From: Bugula neritina
Taxonomy: Eukaryota > Bryozoa > Gymnolaemata > Cheilostomatida > Bugulidae
Reading direction: 5' to 3'
Assembly: GCA_964035545.1 (NCBI GenBank)
Contig: OZ037765.1
Coordinates: forward strand, 19,276,698 to 19,340,697
DNA length: 64,000 nt
The position numbers were made by a program, and so were the translations under genes. The notes beneath the pieces are model-generated. The model saw only the letters and a program-made list of their open reading frames with translations, was not told the DNA's origin and did not search any database. Shown here in pieces: positions 37,726 to 51,361 of the stretch. The stretch's first letter is position 1; the number at the start of each line of letters is the position of its first letter.

Positions 37726-39127
37726 ATGGAGGGAAATTATCACTCAAGTGTGCCTCAATTAGCCTATGTTGTTGTTGGTAAGCTTGCATATATATATCAA
37801 TTACTATATATTCAGAAAATTGATTAGCTAGTTACAGTTGATATACTCATAAAACTGTTATTTTCACTGGCATCAAATTGATATATTTAACTCAATAATG
37901 TTGGCTGGTCTAACGCTGCTACAATTCCATGATGATTTTAGGATCTTCTAAAACTACATTTGATGATAAATTGGCTGGTATCAGTAAGATTTTCAGTGAA
38001 AACAAAGTTCTGCTCTATTGCTATGATATCGACTCTAATGAGGTATGAGATAGATTGAAATCACAAGTTTCTTCAATGTCTTTATAGTTTTCCCTAAAGA
38101 AATGATATTATTTTTGTAGAAATCAGTTTTCTTTTATTGTTTTTTTATCACTACATTAAATTACTTTAGTGTTTAATCATTTTTTTCAATTTGTGACCTC
38201 ATCAAAATGAGAAAAGATCAGGGTAGGCTACCATCATTAATGAATTTTTGTTTTAGAATAACTGGACTAAATATGATTGTAGCACAGACGAGTTGCCACA
38301 TTTTACAATATGGTAAGCTTGAGCGTTGCTGTGTTATTAATTCCTGTGAATGTGAAATACCAAAAAACATAAAGTAATTTCTGCAATAATCTTTATATGT
38401 TTATTTCAGCGATGCTGACCAACTTCATGTGGCTCTGGACTCTTTCAACTCACACTTTCAGCATAAGCTGATAAATCTGACATTACTCTGGTACTTTCAA
38501 CCTGTTGATTGGTAAGGTCAGGCTGTAGCAAGGGTCTCAACTTTATTATTAGGTTCATCAATAGATAGAATTTACGTCTTTTTCCCAAAAGCTTGATGTC
38601 ATTGTTATAGCTGATTTGTTTAGAAATAACCGTTGAGTAAGTTTTTAAATCAATACAAATTGTAATTTACTGAATTTTTTGCTAACCATAGAAAACACAA
38701 CTCAACTCTAAATTTAAAATACTCAGAAATGCTAGAAAATTTATTTTAAGCAATCTAGTGTTGCCAACATAAAATATAAGACTACAATCATACATCCTGT
38801 TTTCTACACGTGTTTTTACTTAAATGACTTTATTTTGTTTTTCAAACTCTTGGGTGATTATGCATTGCATTATTAGTCTTGTTATATTGCCAACGCATGT
38901 TTTGTTCAAACGTGGTTTAGCATATTGGGGAGTTGTCTGCTATATAGTACCTTTTTGTATCATTAGAAAGGTTGACATTCACTAAATTAGAGAAGTCAGT
39001 TGTATCTCAAAATGCATTTATTAAACCATTTTACACACACACTCTCACACACTCACACACACTCTCACAAACACACACACACAATCACACACACTCACAC
39101 ATGCACGCACACACACACTCACACATG

Positions 39128-39186
<59 letters not shown>

Positions 39187-42100
39187 TGTTTTTATAATAC
39201 ACACATCCCTGCGTTGTAGATGAAGATATAAGAAAACCTTTAATGTACGTCCTATTATTAGCTGACTAGTAATTACTTAGCAATCCTCTCTCTAACTGAC
39301 AAATGTTCTACTAGTAAAGACTTTACTTATGTCCTCTAATTTGTAGTGAGGATGAGGAACTCCAAGGAGCTATTCTTAGATCGTTTCTTTGTGATAACTC
39401 CCGGGTTGTTGTTCTCGGAGACTCGTCTCATACCAGTTTACTTGAGGAGTGCTGGGTACAGGGCTATGTTCCTCTTGCTGTTGCATCTGATGTTCTTGAC
39501 ATGAGTCATCCCTTATGGAGAGGCGACCTGGTTGTTCAGGTAGTTGTTTAATTTTATGTATAATTTATAGTTCACTAAATATTATGTGCTTTTATTCGAA
39601 TTAATAAATTGGTTTATATCCTAATACACCACAAAACTGCATTATTTTACTTTGTATGAGGAAAAGTTCATTAAAAGAGTAATAATGGTTTTCAGTTTAA
39701 GGAGATACATAAAGGTACTTTTTCCACGGGCTGAATATTGCGTAGTTGTTACTGTTGGATATATGTTGATATTTGTTAGCTAAACTGTTTAGTTCTTGCT
39801 ACACTATGCAGCTGTGGCACAATAAAACTCATCTCTCGCATATTATACTGCTATGCTCTGCATATTATTATTTTGTCTTTTATTTTTTATTCAAAGACCA
39901 AAGGGGAGAGTGCCCGAATCTTTGTAGAAATTAGTAACATGGAGAATACAAAAGACCTGACAGCCATTGCTTCTAACAGCAACATTGAGGTCTGTAGCAT
40001 ATTCGGATCTTGCCTTTAGCCAGCGTTATCATATTATCATATATTTACATGATAGCGGTTAATGCAGGTATTTTGTACTATGTCTAGCTGAAAAAAACCA
40101 TTTTTTAAATATTGCATGCGTGCGTGTGTGTGTAATGTGTTAGGTATTTGTATGCTGTTGTCTGCATGGCAATAATATTGTATGGGAAACTCACTCGAGT
40201 TTATAGTTACGATATCTGTGAGAGCTCTCGATGGAACTGTTTTCAAAGCGAGCTAAAGACTTTTTATAATGTGGCACAGGAGCAAGTTTGACTGGATGTT
40301 CTTCCCAACAATGCCGCCAGTGTTAGAACTCAAACCACTGACTTCCTGTTTACTAAGCCTGCACTCTAGGCACAACCACTCTCTGTATATGCGTATATGA
40401 TTATTATATTACTTACAGGCTGCTAGTGTCACAGGATCCTATTTGGAAACTGTGTGTCAAGTGAGCCTCTCAAGTCTACACAAGTGTATGCTGAGCAACT
40501 GCTACAAGTTGAAAATCATTTCAAATAATCAGTTTTATATTCCATTTTGCCAGCAGGTCAGTTTTATCTACATTAAGTGTAGTCTTTTAATGTTGGTAGT
40601 TTTCGTATTTAATCTTTCTTGCAGGATTTCTCTATGAGATTATGCATTTATAAAGAGAGTATCTGCTTTACCAAGCAATTAATACTAAATAAAATGCTGC
40701 AACTAACCCGGTGAAATAACACATATAGAGTTGAGTTAATGTGTTACAGGACTGTGGATATATTGTGAGGATGGTGAAAACTCTACCCCATCCAACGTCA
40801 GAATCTGGTGGCTCTGGACAGTCGAATTCTCCGTCAGCGATACTCACCACTCCGTCGTGGATGTCTTTCTTCCTTAAAGGAAACCTCAGCAAGCCATGTA
40901 ATTGGTTCATATTTTATAACCTGCAGCTTCCTATTTATATGCTGTATTCATAGATTGGAGATGGTAGCCACGTTTCTTTGCTGATCTAACCTATTTCTGC
41001 AGCTGGCAGTACTTTACCAACCATTCTGTAATCTATAGAGTTGTGTGCTCAGAAATCTCAGTAATTGTTAATTAAACATCTTATAAAATATATTTTCTTG
41101 TATTTTTTAATTCGACTCTGTTCTTGCACTAATATTTGTATTGTTGCAGCAAAGTTGCCAGCTGGCCCAGTAAGCTACAAGTATTACCTCCTTTCCCAAG
41201 AGCACAACTACTACTTTTGTTGGGAGTTTGATACTAGGGACCTAACCCACTGTTTACTAAGTCAAAGGGAGTCATCAGGCATTAAAGAATCTCAGAAGTG
41301 AGTTTATAGCTTTGTTAGTCTACTTGTCATGACTCACCCAAGTGTAGTCTCTTATCTAAACAATAATTTTATCTGCCCTCCACTATAGTGTATTATGCAC
41401 TTTTAAATTTGTATTTACTTATGTACAAACTATAGTTTAATGTATTTCAACATGATATTTTATGTTAATAACTCATGCAATGCATATTTTGCAAGTAGCA
41501 AACCCTTGCTTAAAAATTGGTATATTATAGTTGAACTTATAACTAAACTTTGCTTACCTGTAAATTGCCATATGTTTTTGTTTGTGCCATCAAACATTTG
41601 TGTACCAAGCGGCTATTGAATTGAAAGGAGAATTTATCCAGTTCTAATTTCATTGCCACTTGTGCTGTTGAGTGGTCCATATGCTGAGGTATTTTTTGCA
41701 GAGATAAGAATTTTTCATATGATGAAGACTTCATCACTTCTGTAAAGTTGGAACCTGACCTTGAAGGATACAAAGATATTATTGCTTCATACTTGATTAG
41801 TGGTATGTTGCACATGTTAATTTTACAATTTATATTTTGCGTTGACTACTATTAATATAATGAGTTATATGCTTGCAGAAATTGTCTTCTCTTTGTTGCT
41901 TGTTTATGCATTTCCTGGCTGTTCAAGCATATCTTATACTGGTTTTAGATGAAATGTATAGCATGCTGGACAGGCCCAAAGAATGGTTGGAAAGAATTGC
42001 TCTGCAAGAATTTATAGAAAGGCGCAAAGTAGTAGAGAAAGCCAACAGTTTCGGAATAAAATCCAAGAACAGTGATTCACAGTCATCAAGTATGACTCTT

Positions 42101-44977
42101 TTGTCATCATTGATCTATGTCAACTGTATTTTTGAATCTGAGATAAATTCCTTGTCTAAAATAATTAACTTAAAACTACTGAATAATAACTTTGTTTTAT
42201 GCCCACCACTCTGCTAGCAAATAATGATATCACTGACTTGCTATGAAACTGTCTAGCCTGAACAAATCTATACGCGTATTGCCTTCTATAGAGTTTGTGT
42301 GTATCTCACAGAATGTATGCTGACACTAAATGATGTAAGAAACCATTTTGACTGTGATGGGCAAGCCAAAGATCCAAAGTTCCGTCTGCCTGTGTGTAAC
42401 AAGGAGAATACAGACTTGAGAGAATACACATGGCCCAAAGCTAGGTTGCACTTTGGACCTGGCATATGGTAGGCATTTACTACTATAAAAAGTGAGTTCC
42501 TTCTTTGTAATTACACATTGCAATAAGCATAGTCGGATATTATGGTGGGTGTGTCAGCATTTAATTATTCATCACCAACTCCGTTTTATTCTTTTCTATC
42601 TGTTCAGTACTTTGTCAGATCAGTTAAATTACTTCACTATCACCGACTTTCCATTGTTTGACTTTAGTGTGGTGACTGTAGCTAGTGTGGTTGGGGGGGG
42701 GGGGTTTAATTCCTGTTTAACCATTTTGCTTTTACTCTATCATTTTGGTCTCTCATAAAATTTACTTATCTTATGTGACTGTGATGTGTTAGAAAATTTG
42801 GCTATGTGCATTTAGGTCTTAAACGTCTAGTTTTCAAGGCTACTCTTGTCCTATAAAAATATTTTTATAATAAACTTTAGTACAGTTATAGATATTCTTT
42901 TGTTTTAGTAAATTAAATTGAAATATTGTATTTTTTACAATTTTTAGTACAAGATAATAAAACAGCATTTTTCTTTGCTGGCAGCTGAAAATGAGGATTC
43001 AAATTATTTATCAGAAATGCTGATAGAGCCAATTATATTTTCTTTTTTTGCTGGGGCTTATTACTTTCTTATTAATGACATGCAAGAAACCTATTTTTCC
43101 ACCTTTTTATCATATAAACTGCTCAACTCTTCGGTTTCTATGGTTATATTGGTTCTACTGCTTGAACTGAGTTTAAGCTAAGCAGGTAAAACGGCTCAGA
43201 CTTACTCAGCTCGAAATTTTATGCATTTTGAGCTGTCTATAGTCAGGCTGATATTGATGAGTGACAAACCAGTGAAGTAAAAACTATTGAGATGATTATA
43301 TGATATGGTGTTTACATAGCAGATGGCATTTACTACAATGTTGTAGTTACGCTGATGACGAGGCTACTTCTAAACTTGCTGATCCCAGAACTATCATGTA
43401 TAGAGATAAGTACAATTTCCCCGAGACTGCCTCCCTCTATACAACAGAGGTGATGCCTTCTGCTAACTCTAGCCAACAGAAGTCCAAGGCTGCTGTTAAT
43501 AAACAAATCAAAAATTCAACAGGTTACCATTCACCAGGAAGAAAAGAAACAAAAAATACATCTACTCACAGGAGACATATAAAAGAGCATCAGCTTCAAA
43601 AATCATCAACTGGCCATACTGATTGCAGGTTTGCTCAAATACCTTATACTCATCCGGTGTTTTATAATAGTATTTTTGTTTAATGTATATGCTTGCTAAC
43701 ACTGCATGGGTGATTCATGTGCAGTTGCTGATTTATAGCTCGGGATCGAAGCATCCATCCTGCAGTAGTAAATCAAGCAATATTTCAAGGGAACCAGTAA
43801 AGACTGAGCCAGACAGTAGGTATACAGTAGTCTTGCAGTCTACATCTAATACCAAAGCTATCCAGAAAGACTCATCTTACACTACCAAACAGCAAAGAGC
43901 AGAGAGGAATAAAAAGAATGAGCAGGTATTTACATTGTGGTTATATTTCATAGCATATTTATAGTTAATATTAGTTATAGAATAGTTTCATAAATATTCT
44001 GTTGATGGCTAATCTTAGTGATTTTAACAAGTTTGAACAGCTATTAATACCACTAAGAATAAACACTTCATTCAAGATGAGATAATTATTGTGCATGTTA
44101 TGACTTTTAGGAGTTGTCTTATATATAATCTCAACCACATGAAACAGATAACCCCAAATATACTTTAAAGCTACTATTATTGCCATCTGAACATATTATA
44201 GTATGAACCCTCTACGGCATTTTAAATGCTCTCTGGTGCAGCTTATATTATAGCTCATTAGTGAAAAGTTACCAATAAATGGCTATTACATTGTAAAATA
44301 TTACACTGCTTGAGGGGTTTGCACTTGAAGAAACAAAATGTACATCAATATCTTTAAGTTATATTTTATGTTAGTGTTAAAGTCGCAGCGTGTGCTTTGT
44401 ATTTGTATGGTGGGTTTGCTTTATGTTTCTATATAATCTGTTGTAGAGAATGCGCTCAGCCATTCAGAAAGCTCTTTCCAAAAATGGAATAAAAAGAAAT
44501 CACAAATCATATGAGGCCTATACTGAGGAGTTATTCCTCTTGTGCATGAGATGTGTAAAGGTTTGTATCAGCCACCTCTCAATTTCTTAGACTGAAAGTG
44601 TGGTTTTTACCAATTTCAGACCATAATATTATGTGCATGACTTGTGGGAAAATGTATTTTTCAAGTGCAAAAGTTATAGAAAGAAAGTTATAATGTATAT
44701 TCAATATATTTTAGATCAATTAGATCATGGAGTTGTAAAATAATTTAAATGTCAAGTATTTTTACAAAAAATATATAGCATGCAACTATATTTTTACTCT
44801 TAAATCTAAAAATATATGTAACTATAGTTATGGGGTATGCTCAACGTGATTTAACATCATATTTTTATTTTATAGAAATTAAAAACATCAGTTGATCTGG
44901 AAAAGAAGATGAAAGAGATTGCTATTGCCTATGCGCCTGCAGCCATATTCACAATCAACCAATCAGTGGCTAGCTGA
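37726..44977 (+). CDS. MTBP: MTBP homologue (MDM2-binding protein, Treslin/TICRR partner)
   Basis: Sixteen exons join in frame to 713 residues (human about 900): 37726-37777, 37942-38042, 38257-38312, 38410-38511, 39347-39539, 39897-39989, 40419-40556, 40750-40897, 41150-41297, 41702-41802, 41949-42089, 42312-42468, 43320-43628, 43739-43925, 44447-44560 and 44876-44977. Recognition rests on several colinear matches to vertebrate MTBP: a VLDMSHPLWRGDLVVQ-like block in exon 5, SYKYYLLSQ in exon 9, the EECLKRRK-like helix in exon 11, a basic Ser-rich linker in exons 13-14, and a C-terminal domain in exons 15-16. MTBP works with TICRR/Treslin to load CDC45 and fire replication origins; the MDM2 link is vertebrate-based. 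Exon 1 is preceded by tactgcag, a possible acceptor of a 5' UTR intron. A SINE and a (CA)n tract lie in introns. It converges with HROB. Confidence 0.85.
39033..39183. repeat. (CA)n-rich tract in MTBP intron 4
   Basis: Imperfect actcacacac units pass into a pure (CA)n run of about 50 bases at its end. Confidence 0.95.
40185..40386 (-). mobile_element. tRNA-derived SINE copy in MTBP intron 6
   Basis: Diverged minus-strand copy. The tail actcgagtttatag and the body gactggatgttcttccc are clear; the head is worn (agaactcaaaccactgac around box B). Confidence 0.75.
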
Positions 44978-45429
44978 CGTGTGCTAGTGTACCACCCATG
45001 TAATAGTTGTAGCTTATGTGACTGTAGTTTTCAACTTGATTTGCATAGTACAGTCATTATTATTTATATTATAAAATACAAACCTAACTAGAAATTAGCT
45101 AAAAAATTATAGTTAATTTATGAAGTACTGTATATTTTTAAATATAATTTATAAAAATATCGAGCTCAAGCTATCTTTACAAAAACCTCTATAATATGTG
45201 TTTGAGTTTCAGATAATAAAAAATTAAATGTTATCTCACAATATATAAATTGTTCTGCATTGAACTTTAGAAAATCTACATAAAACAGCACCAATACTTT
45301 ATACTTTGTAAAGTGGGAGAATTTCTAGAAGTTAATGTCATCCAAATCATCTACAAAATAAATAACGCATGCTGCAATACGAGATACACATAGTTGAAGA
45401 TAATGCTGAGTGGGAAAAAACCAATACAC

Positions 45430-48400
45430 TTAATCTTTAAGCGAAACTGCCTGTAAAAAACTCTGTTCTGTGTTGTTTGGTGGAGAATACATGCCTGGAA
45501 TTAAGGTTGTCATTGCAACATTTGCATCATTAGAGTTTGGACATGAATGTTGTTAAATTTGTTAACTAAAACAATGATAGTAGTTGACTGCACTATTCTT
45601 GGCAGCAACATAAAGATAGCATGTTTGTGATGTGGCAGTTGCAAGAGTAGATACAAGGAGTATTGGAGTTCCTAGAATAAAATAATTTGAGTACAATATT
45701 AGCTTACCATCATCAAACAAGTGCTGGTTGGTATTTAGCGATGATGTTTTAGTGCAATCTGGCTGCTGATTGGTGAGTCTAGATGGACAGAAATTGTTTT
45801 GATTGGTTAGACGAGCTGTGTTTCCCTGCATGGACAAATTATTATGTAGTATATTGCTTCTATTTGCAGAATCTTGATTTGTGGTAGCTGGTTGACGCCC
45901 AGTGATTTGTTTTTCCAGTTGGTCACTTAAATTTGAAAGTTTACCCGAACACCTATCCTGCTTATCTAGACTGCTGCAGTTTACCCGTTCAGCTAAAGGT
46001 CTAGGTTCAGCATGGTGGCTGGTAGCAAACAGTCGGTGACCTTTACTGGAGGGTGTCGCAGAAGAATGCTTATCTTTAGATTTTGGAGTGGATACAGGCT
46101 GAGCAAGAAGTGTCTGGAGGGGTACAGGTGACTGGGTTACCTGTGTCTGAGTAATCTCGGAAGTTCTATCACATTCGGAATAAATTTGTAGCACATTGTT
46201 GGGAGTAATATTAAGATACTGGCGTGTCCTCGATGGACTAAACACAGATATCTGAAATTGAATATACAAAAAAATTGTTGCAATATTATGTAGCAGTAAA
46301 AGTAAAGTCAACATAAAATTATAATACTATTATGTTTACAATGAAGATGAATAAAAGAACTTTATATAGAAAGTTGCAGTGGATATCACCATGACAAAAT
46401 AATAAACCCTTTACACAACAGGTTTTAATCAACTCAATTTTGAGACAACAATCAGATATTTTGCTAACTAGAAATAAAGAGTTGTCTTAACTTATCATTA
46501 TCTTTTAGTACAAGATATTACCCCTGAATTAAAACTCCATTACATTCCAATGATTATTACAATCATAAATATACATAGTATAATTTCTCTTGTCCATCGC
46601 CCATCATGGCTTACATATAAAATAAAGAACTGAACATAATCAACCCCCATCAGCAATCTCAACCCACATACGCAACAGGGTTTAATCATTAAAAACACTG
46701 TAAAATATAGCAATATATGCACATAAACACCTGTTTAAGTAGCAGAGTTGAGCCTATCTTCAGATTTTCCTGCTGCTGTTTAATCAATAGCCTATGTAGT
46801 ATTCCAGTTATAGAACCTGCCAAGTAAAGCACACAGATACAATACTAACTGCACCAGTACAGATACAGTAATAACATTTACTCAACAAGAGAACATTAAC
46901 AGTCTTATGTATTGTGTGATGCATCATAATTTTCTATAAATGACTATAATTTCACTATATTATAGACTACCAGACAGTGTATATATATAAAGCTTGTATA
47001 ATGGCCTACATGCCCACCTGTAAGATCTCTCAATGTCACAATAGCATCTGGAAGGGATTTATTAATACTGACCAGTACAGCTACTAGCAAAGGTGCTTTA
47101 CCTTCTGGTAACTGTCTCCGACTAGCCTGCAACAAACACAAAACAAATGATTAATTTCAGTGCTTGATTGGAAATAAGATACAATAGTAATATTCTAATC
47201 CAAAATACTTTTTCAACTTTTGAAAATGTTTAAGGTTAGATCAATGGCATAGCAATTTGGTTATTCTTGAGTTTATCCCTGCTAATATTTAAAAAGAAAG
47301 TTTCCAACACTTATTGCAAAGTCATTCTGAGTCATCAAATTATTGCTTTTTACTGTGTAAACATTGAGCTCTTACATTAGCCAGTGTGTTAGAAATGCTG
47401 TACTTTTGTAGGTGTTCTTTAGAGAGCTCTATATCCGCCACCATTTTCCTCCATGTTGAATATGAAGACACACTGAGGGGCTGACTGCTCTGACTCGACA
47501 CTACTTCCTTTATATAGAATAGAACTCAGGCTTTGTTCAGTCAGTAGAATTACAAATGTAGAAATTAGAGTATGCATCTCTCAGTATTCCAATAATCCCT
47601 AGCAACTCATCGTAGAATACATTAAAAAGATAAACTTTTTTCAAGAAATAAATTAAGGATAATCAAATTTTTTGAATACCCCGAAAACAAAATCTCTACA
47701 GAAAAAGTTAACAACCTCTTCAGCACACTCTACAGTTAGAAACGTATTAAATTTGTGACTTATGCAAACCTCATTTTCTTGTCTCTTGGGCTCAACTGCT
47801 ACTGGAACATCTTTCAGGGACCGAATATTAACATCTTGCTTCTACATAAGAACATTGTATGTTTATATTTTAACTACATTCCAGTTATAGTATGCTGCAG
47901 ACATTTATAAACCCAGGATAACAGATAAAACAAAAGTTCTTGGAAATCCACCCTCAATTAAACTTGAAAGCTGTTAAAGGCCACTACCATCTTGCAGATT
48001 CTATATCAGTAGGACCCTGAAATTTCCTGAACCCCACTAGCTTAAAGGAGTTATGTAAATTAGAAAAATAAATTTAATGATAGAGAGGAAAGTCATGACA
48101 CAGATGTGGGCATTTTGTTTCCTTGCAGAACTATGTTTTCACAGTTTAAAAAGTTCAACAAAGTCTAATAAAATTAGTGGGTTTTAGGTTTATAAATGGT
48201 AAAAAAATATGCATTAGAAAAGCTTTAAATAAAGTGCAAAGACTACATAGTGCAATTTCACAGAAACTTTGCAATAGCAAGATAGTGAAAATGACAAAAT
48301 TGGTCTAATTTAGACATTACTTCAAACAAAACAAAATATATACATCATCAACCTGTTGGAAATTGTTTATATAGTAGCTTGTAATATTACCAATTTAGGC

Positions 48401-49299
48401 AACACTCCAGCAGGACCTGGAAATTTTCGCTTTTTTGAGGATGAAGTTTCGAGTTTTTCTCTCCCTGCAGCTGCAGGAGATGGTGTCACTGCAGGAAATA
48501 TTTCATTATTCTTGAAACTAACTGCAGAATTGATTGATGATACAGAGTCTGTCACAGCTAGAAAAAAATAAAGTCAGTATATATAGTATTATATGCAGTA
48601 CAATGGGAGCAGCCATGGTCAGGGGGTGGGGGTAGAGCGCTGGGTTGGTAATCACAAGTCATGGATTTGATCCCCAATAAAGGCCATTGATGAGGTTAGG
48701 AGGAGCATCCAGTCACAATTGCTCTTCTGCTACATATGAATAAGTCCTTAGCCCACTTTAAAAACTCTTTCATCAGGGGTTTCTCACAGGGATAAAGACT
48801 ATAAACTTGTGCGAGTCTTTTTTTATAGCATATGCAGTACAAAATTTATTTATCCACCAAGACAAGAATTACAAGTTTCAGTACAAATAAGTGGTTTAAG
48901 GTAACAAATTGACTAGCTTTTGCAAACAAGTCAAACAATATTCTCCTAACCATGAGTCGCTTCTGTGCACCTAAGTTAAATTGTGTCTACGTAACTGCCA
49001 GGATAAAGCAGCACCCGTTTTCCTCACTTATAAATGGGCTCCAGTCTAAAAGTGTTACCAAACTAAAAGAAAACATTTTAATCTGCTTCATTAGTCTCCA
49101 AAATAAAGTTAGTTAACTAACCGGAAGTGAGATAAACTTGTTTGCTGCTATTAGCAATAGGAGTGCTACACATTGGTGGGACAGTAGGTTCAGCTTTCAC
49201 CTTTGATGATGTGATGATTGTTGATGTAGACTCTTGTTTGTCCAAATCTAGAATTGTAGCTTCAAACTCCCCATCACTCTCCCACTCATCAGAATCCAT
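45430..49299 (-). CDS. HROB: HROB homologue (homologous recombination OB-fold factor, MCM8-MCM9 loader)
   Basis: Eight exons join in frame to 450 residues (human about 650): 49299-49122, 48557-48391, 47841-47770, 47507-47376, 47126-47018, 46816-46731, 46251-45708 and 45494-45430. The diagnostic block is in exons 5-7: a LLVAVLVSINKSLPDAIVTL strand region, then TGSITGILHRLL, IGSTLLLKQISVFSPS and YLNITPNNVLQIY. This is the OB-fold core of HROB/C17orf53/MCM8IP. HROB recruits and stimulates the MCM8-MCM9 helicase during homologous recombination and crosslink repair. The N-terminus is acidic and disordered (starts MDSDEWESDGEFEATI), and most of exon 7 after the OB region is low-complexity Ser/Thr/Gln-rich. 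A SINE sits in intron 1, and a foldback repeat begins about 45 bp upstream of the start codon. Confidence 0.9.
48605..48825 (+). mobile_element. tRNA-derived SINE copy in HROB intron 1
   Basis: Full-length copy with head gggagcagccatggtcaggg, body ggccattgatgaggttaggaggagcatccagtcac and tail ctataaacttgtgcgagtcttttttta. It is antisense to HROB. Confidence 0.83.
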
Positions 49300-49344
49300 C
49301 TTATATCACCTGATTCAACCTATAGGACAACTCTTGTAAATTTA

Positions 49345-49738
49345 GTAATGAGTCATTTTACTTAATTTAGTACACACTGGAAATATCCAGTTTTAACTAT
49401 TTTGTACAATTTAGCTGCTAATGAACAAGGGTTTTTGCCCAAAACTAGTAAAATATCAATAAATACACCTAAGTAATCAAGGTTTTTCTTAATTTTGCTT
49501 GATTGCCCATGTTTTTTCCTATCAATTTAGCTAATTTAGATTGCGGACCGTTACGAAAAAACCATAACGGTCAGCAATCGAAAGTAGCTGAATAATTAGG
49601 AAAAAACATAGGTGTATTTATTGATATTTTACTAGTTTTGGGAAAAAACCCTTGTTCATTACCAGCTAAATTGTGAGCAATAGCTAAAAACTGGGAATTT
49701 CCAATGTGTACTAAATTGAGTAAAATGACCATAATTAC
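49345..49738. repeat. Foldback (MITE-like) repeat just upstream of HROB
   Basis: The left arm from gtaatgagtcattttac matches the right arm in inverse orientation to gtaattatggtcattttac. The turn is at about 49550, where accgttacg-aaaaaac-cataacggt forms the loop. The left arm carries an extra segment of about 45 bp. It begins about 45 bp upstream of the HROB start codon, so it probably lies in the 5' UTR or promoter. Confidence 0.8.
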
Positions 49739-51361
49739 ACCATATACTAAAACCACTAACAGAAATCAGAATTGGGGATCTTCAGTAATAACAGCATGAA
49801 TTTTATTTACTTCATAAATTTGTGGATATTTTTTGCCTGTGAAATTACTGAAATTTTCAAGCTTATACTTTCATCTTTTACTTTGCATCAGCATTAATTC
49901 AAAATATTTACAAGCCTGTCGCTCTTAAAATTTCTGGTCAACATGCTATTCAGAGGAATGGTGCTGATTTCCATACAAGTATGAACTACTACTTTCTTGA
50001 GGTAAAGATAAAAAAGTAGCCCAACATTAGACCTATCAAAACTGTCAAGCTACACAAGTAGCTACTAAATTTCACCTAGTTGTGCAAACATAAAGAAAAA
50101 CTTGGCAAAATTCATATTTTGGAACGTCTACAGAATTTCAATTCATTTATTTTATAATAAATGTTAAAAAAATATACATTAAATTAATATAAAAACGAAA
50201 ATTTATTCAAAATTGGAAATAGAAAAATGTTCAGTTTTAGTATTCATACATATTAGTGTAGCTGGTTTTCTGCAAAATCTTGATATTCTGCAGAATTTTG
50301 TAACGAAAAAATTTACCAGAAAGCTTTTCGGCTTACATTATGACTACTACATAAAATATTGGCATAGTTTGCATCTCAATTGAAAGATTAAAAGCTTTAC
50401 AATTTTTTTTAATATTAGAATTCTGAATTCATGAAATCATATGTATTAGTAATTTTTGATATCTTAATAATTACAGTTTTCCATGATTTTTTTGCAATTT
50501 AAAAATTAACAAAAGGTGTAGAAAATTAAACCAAAACTGAAAGCAAACTAAAAATTTGTAAAGTAACACTTCTGGTTATAAAATATGCTGATGACTATAG
50601 TTTGTGAAAACAGCTTTAGGCTGTTATCTAATAATTCAAAATAAAGTTATTATAAATCCAGTTTGGCTAATTTTCAATTTTTTAGGTCTTATAGCTACAT
50701 GTTTTGTAGTATTATGTCTTAGGAATTCAAATTATAAAATTTGATTGTGTTTAAGAACAAAATAACTTGGGTATGAGTTATCATAACAATAAGATATTGT
50801 TGCACTTTTGTGTTGAGAAATTGTAAAATCTGTTTCAGTCATGTTATGGCTAAAACATATGCACACCAGTGATGCTGTTCGAATACTGTAAATTGATAAC
50901 CTGATTTTGTAAAATTTACAGGTGTATACTAAAGTCTTACTTGGTTAGAGTTGAAAACATGCTGCTACTCTTTTATGTCGACAAAAAAATTTGAGATGTT
51001 ATGTAATGTTGTAAAATGTATGAACAATGAGCTGAATGAAACTTAAACTCGCGACGTCTAATCTTAACAGTATCTCAAACTATCAGTGATTACAAAAAAA
51101 TGGAAGTACTTGCAATTAAACTACAAGTTTTTTGCAGAAAATAATTTTTCCACAATTCATAGACACTAAAGGGTCTTAGATTAGATGTAAGTGTAAAGGA
51201 AAGCATACATTTTATTGCTGATTCCACTGTGATAATTAAAATTCAGATGAAAAGTATTTCATTGTTTATAGATTTTGGTAACTGTGACTATGATTATCAC
51301 TATTCCCATGACTCATCATCAATAGTAAGTCATAAAATTAACTATAATTATTACTTCTATT
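49739..51361. other. AT-rich region with no recognised feature
   Basis: About 1.6 kb of AT-rich sequence upstream of HROB, between two foldback repeats. No exon, RNA gene or repeat family was recognised. Confidence 0.5.

Noticed and set aside
38972-39223. His/Thr-rich frames
   Set aside because: Translation of the (CA)n tract in an MTBP intron.
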